This document shows, piece after piece, positions 59,354 to 64,000 of a stretch of DNA of 64,000 bases. The notes beneath the pieces were generated by a model. That model did not search any database, had not been told where the DNA came from, and saw only the letters and a program-made list of their open reading frames with translations. Source of the stretch: Brevundimonas huaxiensis (GTDB taxonomy: Bacteria > Pseudomonadota > Alphaproteobacteria > Caulobacterales > Caulobacteraceae). The stretch is from contig NZ_JABBJE010000005.1 of assembly GCF_014218725.1 (NCBI RefSeq), positions 124,001 to 188,000 of the forward strand, in the 5' to 3' direction. A program made the translations under genes and the position numbers. The stretch's first letter is position 1. Every line of letters starts with the position of its first letter.

Positions 59354-60757
59354 TCAGTTCGCCAGACCTGCGTCCCTCCAGCCTGCGCCAAGGGCCAACT
59401 GAGCCGCGGCCCAGGCCTGGGCTTCCTGCGCCTGGGCCTGCAGCGTGTCGAGGCGTGCGGAAAGGGCGTCTGCCTGAGACCGGGAAAGGTCGATCCTTGA
59501 AATCTGCCCCGCCTGTTCCTGCGCCCCGGCAAGGGCGGACAGACGCTCTGATGCAACCAAGGCGCGGTGTGCGGCGGACGCCGCGGCGCGAGAGCCGGTC
59601 CAGGCGTCGAGCGCGTCGTCGGCTTCCTTGAGCGCCGTCAGCACCGTCCCTTCCCATCTGGACATCGCCGCATCCGCGCCGGCGTCGGCGGCGACGAGGC
59701 GGGCGCGGATCCGATCCAGATCGAACACGCCCCAGCTCAGGGTGGGACCGAACGCGAACCCGAACGCGCCACGGTCTCCCAAGCGATCAGGCTCGGCGGT
59801 CAGGCCGGCGCTTCCCGACAGGCTGATCCGTGGATAGAGATCGGCGCGGGCCACCCCGGCCCGGGCGGCGGCGGCGGCGAAGCGGCGTTCGGCGGCGGCG
59901 ACATCAGGCCGCCGGCGGATCATGTCGGTCGGGCTTCCAGCGATCAGCGTCTGGGGAATCGTGAGAGAACCGGTAAAAGGCGCCTCTGTGACCGGCGCGT
60001 CTCCGGTGAGCACCGCCAAACGACGGGCGGCGTTGCGTTTCTCCGCGGACAGACGGGGCAGGTCTGCACGCGCCGCCTCCACCGCAGCGACGGCCTCCGT
60101 CACATCCAAAGACGATGCGCCCCCCTGGCCTTCCGCGACGCGCAGTCGCGCCTCCACGGATTCCAGCGCGGCGAGTCTTTGCTGCGCCGTCTCTTCCAGC
60201 CCGGCCAGAGACCGATAATCCAGCCAGGCGCGCACGACGCCTGCGGCGACGGCCGCTTCGGTCTGACGACGGAGCCAGAGCGCCTCCCCCGCGTCGGCCC
60301 GGGCCGCCTCGATGTTGGCTGAGAGCCCTCCGAACAGATCGATCTCCCAGGAGAGGGCGGCGCCGACATCAGCCAGCGTCTGGGTCGGCAGGCGGTCGGG
60401 CGTGCCGGGGATGGGCGGCTGTGACAGGCCCGCCGTTCGCGTTCGCGCGAGGCGAGCGCTTGCGTCGCCCAAAGGACGCGCCGCAGCCCTCGCTTCTCCG
60501 GCCAGGGCGTCGGCGGCCTTCAGATTGGCGCTTGCGGCTCGCAGGTCGGCGTTTCGAACAAGCGCCCGTTCGACAAGCCGGTCCAGAGCCGGGTCTTGGA
60601 ACGCGCGCCACCAGTCCAGCACAACCACGCCCTCGTCTTCCGCCTGCGGCGTAGTCCAGGCCGCCAAGTCCGGGGCTGAAAAGGTCCGTTGCGGCGCCGT
60701 GGCGCATCCGGCCAAGGCGACGATCATGAGCGCGGGAACGATGATTTGGACTTTCAT
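59354..60757 (-). CDS. NodT/OprM-family outer-membrane efflux lipoprotein
   Basis: This outer-membrane channel of an RND pump has 467 residues, a lipobox VALAGC near residue 17 and two repeats of the outer-membrane efflux domain (ADVGAALSWEIDLFGGLSANIEAAR, later SWGVFDLDRIRARL). ATG 60757 overlaps the RND gene stop as ATGA; an upstream reading lies inside that gene. NodT-like channels are typical of Caulobacterales. Confidence 0.9.
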   Translation of the reverse strand: MKVQIIVPALMIVALAGCATAPQRTFSAPDLAAWTTPQAEDEGVVVLDWWRAFQDPALDRLVERALVRNADLRAASANLKAADALAGEARAAARPLGDASARLARTRTAGLSQPPIPGTPDRLPTQTLADVGAALSWEIDLFGGLSANIEAARADAGEALWLRRQTEAAVAAGVVRAWLDYRSLAGLEETAQQRLAALESVEARLRVAEGQGGASSLDVTEAVAAVEAARADLPRLSAEKRNAARRLAVLTGDAPVTEAPFTGSLTIPQTLIAGSPTDMIRRRPDVAAAERRFAAAAARAGVARADLYPRISLSGSAGLTAEPDRLGDRGAFGFAFGPTLSWGVFDLDRIRARLVAADAGADAAMSRWEGTVLTALKEADDALDAWTGSRAAASAAHRALVASERLSALAGAQEQAGQISRIDLSRSQADALSARLDTLQAQAQEAQAWAAAQLALGAGWRDAGLAN

Positions 60758-63700
60758 GACGGGGTCTCCGTGGCGGGGGCCCGGTTTCGCTTCAGGGCCG
60801 GCAGCCGTTCGAACAACAGGGCGTACAAGGCGGGAATGAGCACCAGGGTGATGAGAGTCCCCAGAGCCAGCCCCCCGATCATGGCGGCGGCGAGCGGTCG
60901 CCAAAGGTCGCCGCCGAAGACGAACAGCGGCACCAGTCCGACGATGCAGGTCAGTTTGGTCATGACGATCGGACGCAGTCTGACCTCAGCGGCGCGCGCG
61001 ACGGCTTCGGCGTGATCCGCACCTGCGGCGCGCTCTTCGACGATCCGCTCCAGCAAGAGGACGGCGTTGTTGACGATGATGCCGCCCAGCGCGAGCAGCC
61101 CCAAGGTTGCGGTGAAGTTCATTTCCTGGCCGGTCACGAAAAGTCCGAGCGTGGCGCCGATGATCACGAAGGGGATGGACGCCAGAACGATCACGGTCTT
61201 CCGCACGCTTCCGAACTGCCACAGGAACAGCGCGGCCATGCCGAGGATCGCCAGCGGCAGATACTGGTTCAGACCTGCGTTGGCTTCCTTCGACTCCTCG
61301 ATCTCGCCTCCGAACTCGAGCGTGTGGCCGGGCGGCAGATCGAGCTTGGCCAGAGCAGGCCCGATCCTGTCCGTGATCGCCTGGGCGGTGAGGTCCGGGT
61401 GACGCGCGGTGATCGTGATGGCGGGTCGCTGATCGCGCCGGTTCAGCAGGCTGTTCTGATCGGCTAGACGCACGGTTGCGATGTCGGCCAGCGCCACTCC
61501 CTCGGCGACGGGCGTCATGCCGATCGTCTCGGGCGAAAGGCGCATCTCCGGCCGCGCTCTCAGAATGACCGGCGTGAGCAGATCGCCGCGCCGCAAGGTG
61601 GTGACGGCGGCGCCCGAGTAGACGGCCTGCAGGGCGTGCGAGACCTGGGCGGACGTGACGCCCGCCGCCTCCGCCCGTGCGTTGTCGATGTCGATGACCA
61701 GGCTCGGTATCAAGGCTTCAGCGTTGTCGCGCACGTCTCGAATGCCGGGTACGGCCCGCAGATCCGCCATCACGGCGTCGGCGGCGACCTCGAGCACGCG
61801 GCGATCCGGGCCGGTCAGCCGGAAAACGGCCTGGCCGGATTCGGACGCGCCCAGCGAGAAGCGTTTGGGCTCGGTCCGCGCTTGTGGGAAGCGGGCTGCC
61901 AGGTCCGTGCGCAGGCGTTCGACAGCCGTATCGATATCGGCGTGCTTGTCGAGGTTGACGATGGCGTAGGCGCGGTTTGCGGCTGGTGTCGGCGGGTTCA
62001 GCCCCAGGATGAAGCGCGGTCCGCCGTCGCCGACATAGACGACGTTGCTGACGGCTTCGGGGTGAGCGGTCTTGTCGCTGAGCCTCGCCGAGATCGCCCG
62101 AGCGACGGCCAGCGTGGTCCGGGTCGATGTGCCGGGAGCCAGCTCAATCGGGATCTGGACCTGGGCTCTGGCCGACGGCGACAGCAGTCCCGTCGGCAGC
62201 AGCCCGTTGAGCAAGATGGCCGCTGTCAGAAGCGCGACCATGGCGGAGACGATCGTCACGGGACGTTTCACGATCCGACGAACCCGACCGGCATACCATT
62301 TGCGCAGTCTGCCGATCCAGCCGCCGTGTTCGTGGTCTGGATCGGGCGCCGCGACGAACATCTTGCTCAACAAGGCGATGATCGTCAGCGACAGGAAGAG
62401 CGAGAGGAGCAGGGTGATCCCCAGGACCACCGCGAGACTGCGCATATACTCTGCGGTGTCGCTGGCGCCCGCGACCAAGGGCGCAAAGGCCAGGATGATG
62501 GCGAGCGAGGATATCAGCAACGGCGCGGTCATCGTCCGGCCTGCGGCGACAGCCGCCTCGAGAGCGGGCTCGCCGTCTCCGATGCGCCGCTGGTAATCCT
62601 CGACGATGACGATGCCGTTGTCGACGAAGATGCCCAGGGCGATGATGATGGCGGCGATCGAGACCTGGTGCAATTCGATGTTGAGGGCGCGCATCGCCAG
62701 CAATGTGCCGAGGACTGTGAGCGGCACGATCACGCCGGTCACCAGGCCGGCGCGCCAACCCAGAAACACCACAACCACCCCCATGACGATCGCGACGGTC
62801 TCGAGGAAGATCTTCCCGACTTTCAGCAGGTCGTGCGCGACCACTTCGGCCTGATCGGTAACGACCGACAAGGTCATGCCAACCGGCAACTCGGCCTGAA
62901 CCTCCTCCGCACGCGCCTCGAGTCTTGAGGCGAGGTCGACCACGTTCAGTCCGCGCTGCATCGAAACACCCAGAACCACCGCGGGCTTGCCGTCGAAGAC
63001 GACCGCTGACACCGGCGGATCCTGCGGACGCTGTTGGATGGTCGCCAGGGCCGACAGGGGCAACGAGCCGCGCTGCGGAAGGGCGATGGGAACGGAGCCG
63101 ACGGCGCCGGCGCTGGTCAGTTCGCCGCTGGTCTGCAAGGTCAGCGTGCGGCCCGAGATGTCGATCTCGCCGGCGGGCGTGACCCCGTTCCGTTCGGCGA
63201 TCGCCTTGGCGATCGCCTCCATCGAAACGCCAGCGCTCGCCAGTTTGGCAGGGTCGACGTCGATGTAGATCTGGTCCTCCTGCGCTCCGTGAAGCGACAC
63301 CTGCTCCACGCCTTCGACGTTCTGCAGACGCAGGCGGGCCACGCGGGCGAACTCGTGCAACTGACCCGGCGTGTAGGCTGGCCCGGTCAGGGCCAGGGTC
63401 ATCACCGAGACCCGACCCCAGGAATCATTCAGGATGGGGCCGGTCGTGCCTTGGGGAAACTGGGAGGCGGCCTCGTTCGCTCTGGCGCGCAGCTGTTGCC
63501 AGACCTCCCCCACCCGTCTCGGCTCCGTGGCGTCGTGAAGGGCGACGGTCATGAAGATCGATCCGGGCCGAACCGCCGTTTCGATCGTATCGACATCGGC
63601 GAGGGTGCGAATCCGCTCCTCGAGCGGTTTGGCGATGAGACTTTCCATCCGTTCGGGCGACGCGCCCGGGAGATAGGCTTCTATAGTGGCGGCGCGGAAC

Positions 63701-63822
63701 GGAACGGTGGGTTCTTCAGTGGCGGGGAAGCCGACCAAGGCGCCGATCCCCGCGACCAGAAGCGCCAGTGCGCCGATGAGGGTGAAACGCGACCGTTTCA
63801 CCGCGATAGCGGTCAGAGACAT
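60754..63822 (-). CDS. RND efflux transporter (AcrB/MexB-like inner-membrane pump)
   Basis: The 1022-residue pump has twelve predicted membrane helices in two halves, two periplasmic loops, and the Asp-containing helix IIIALGIFVDNGIVIVEDYQRR typical of the proton relay. It begins MSLTAIAVKRSRFTLIG, common for RND pumps of the metal/multidrug group. The substrate cannot be read from sequence. It follows the adaptor gene by 14 bases and overlaps the NodT-like gene, giving an adaptor-pump-channel operon. Confidence 0.95.
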   Translation of the reverse strand: MSLTAIAVKRSRFTLIGALALLVAGIGALVGFPATEEPTVPFRAATIEAYLPGASPERMESLIAKPLEERIRTLADVDTIETAVRPGSIFMTVALHDATEPRRVGEVWQQLRARANEAASQFPQGTTGPILNDSWGRVSVMTLALTGPAYTPGQLHEFARVARLRLQNVEGVEQVSLHGAQEDQIYIDVDPAKLASAGVSMEAIAKAIAERNGVTPAGEIDISGRTLTLQTSGELTSAGAVGSVPIALPQRGSLPLSALATIQQRPQDPPVSAVVFDGKPAVVLGVSMQRGLNVVDLASRLEARAEEVQAELPVGMTLSVVTDQAEVVAHDLLKVGKIFLETVAIVMGVVVVFLGWRAGLVTGVIVPLTVLGTLLAMRALNIELHQVSIAAIIIALGIFVDNGIVIVEDYQRRIGDGEPALEAAVAAGRTMTAPLLISSLAIILAFAPLVAGASDTAEYMRSLAVVLGITLLLSLFLSLTIIALLSKMFVAAPDPDHEHGGWIGRLRKWYAGRVRRIVKRPVTIVSAMVALLTAAILLNGLLPTGLLSPSARAQVQIPIELAPGTSTRTTLAVARAISARLSDKTAHPEAVSNVVYVGDGGPRFILGLNPPTPAANRAYAIVNLDKHADIDTAVERLRTDLAARFPQARTEPKRFSLGASESGQAVFRLTGPDRRVLEVAADAVMADLRAVPGIRDVRDNAEALIPSLVIDIDNARAEAAGVTSAQVSHALQAVYSGAAVTTLRRGDLLTPVILRARPEMRLSPETIGMTPVAEGVALADIATVRLADQNSLLNRRDQRPAITITARHPDLTAQAITDRIGPALAKLDLPPGHTLEFGGEIEESKEANAGLNQYLPLAILGMAALFLWQFGSVRKTVIVLASIPFVIIGATLGLFVTGQEMNFTATLGLLALGGIIVNNAVLLLERIVEERAAGADHAEAVARAAEVRLRPIVMTKLTCIVGLVPLFVFGGDLWRPLAAAMIGGLALGTLITLVLIPALYALLFERLPALKRNRAPATETPS

Positions 63823-63836
63823 GATCGAAGCGCCGG

Positions 63837-64000
63837 TCAGGAGGTGAAGGGAATCGGGCGGACGGTCTGGCCGACCCTGAGCAGTTCGGCGCCATCCGCG
63901 ACGATCCGCTGGCCAGGAACGAGCGGACCGCGGATTCTCGCGCCGTCCGGCGTCACGGCGATGAGCGTGACGGGGACCGCAGACAACCGATTGCGATCGT
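63837..64000 (-). CDS. RND periplasmic adaptor subunit, C-terminal fragment
   Basis: The frame enters from the right edge and ends IVADGAELLRVGQTVRPIPFTS. The stretch GARIRGPLVPGQRIVADGAELLRVGQ is typical of the C-terminal membrane-proximal part of HlyD/MFP adaptors. Only about 54 codons are visible. Position and direction match the adaptor-pump-channel order. Confidence 0.75.
   Translation of the reverse strand, partial: DRNRLSAVPVTLIAVTPDGARIRGPLVPGQRIVADGAELLRVGQTVRPIPFTS

Noticed and set aside
1-64000. CRISPR array, integrase, transposase or rRNA genes
   Set aside because: I looked for regularly spaced repeats, recombinase motifs and conserved RNA segments and saw none that could be supported.

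Overview
This is high-GC DNA from an alphaproteobacterium, most likely a member of the Caulobacterales such as Brevundimonas. The reasons are a GcrA-family regulator, a lasso-peptide locus of the isopeptidase/TonB-receptor type, a NodT-like efflux porin and strongly GC-rich third codon positions. No rRNA, tRNA, CRISPR array, integrase or transposase gene was recognised, so neither end of the mobile element can be placed.

Positions 1-34.1 kb look like the body of an integrative conjugative element or a large plasmid. The left half reads mostly leftward and handles DNA: a RlxS-like relaxase, a DUF2493 gene broken by one in-frame TGA, a GcrA homologue, two SSB-like proteins, a DUF4238 protein, a 1426-residue methyltransferase/strawberry-notch helicase, a ParB-like protein, a Toprim protein and RadC. 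A secreted nuclease then begins the rightward half: VirD4, a small accessory protein, and TrbB-C-D-E-J-L-F-G-I, TraF and a lytic transglycosylase, mostly overlapping by a few bases. The operon is cut once, between trbB and trbC, by a 1793-residue protein with a PD-(D/E)XK nuclease-like N-terminus, a STAND-type NTPase and a very long helical C-terminus, an Avs-like anti-phage architecture. Three small overlapping genes, two of them helix-turn-helix proteins, end the operon.

Positions 34.2-46.6 kb look like a defence/toxin island: a HipA kinase fused to an AbiEi-like N-terminal domain, a HEPN protein, a leftward three-gene operon (TerB-N/TerB-C protein, AAA ATPase, Lhr-like helicase) matching Shango, a nucleotidyltransferase-HEPN fusion, a small RHH/membrane-protein pair, and an Abi_2 protein preceded by a foldable leader RNA. 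Most of the island, everything after hipA, lies between two diverged copies of a ~95-base element whose differences preserve base pairing.

Positions 46.7-58.9 kb hold a complete lasso-peptide locus: ECF sigma factor, FecR, TonB-dependent receptor and isopeptidase rightward; XRE regulator, two precursor genes, fused RRE-peptidase and cyclase leftward; then two GntR regulators. Both precursors predict a Gly1-Glu9 nine-residue ring, and each has its own copy of a conserved upstream block. Positions 59.4-64 kb carry an RND efflux operon whose adaptor gene runs off the right edge.
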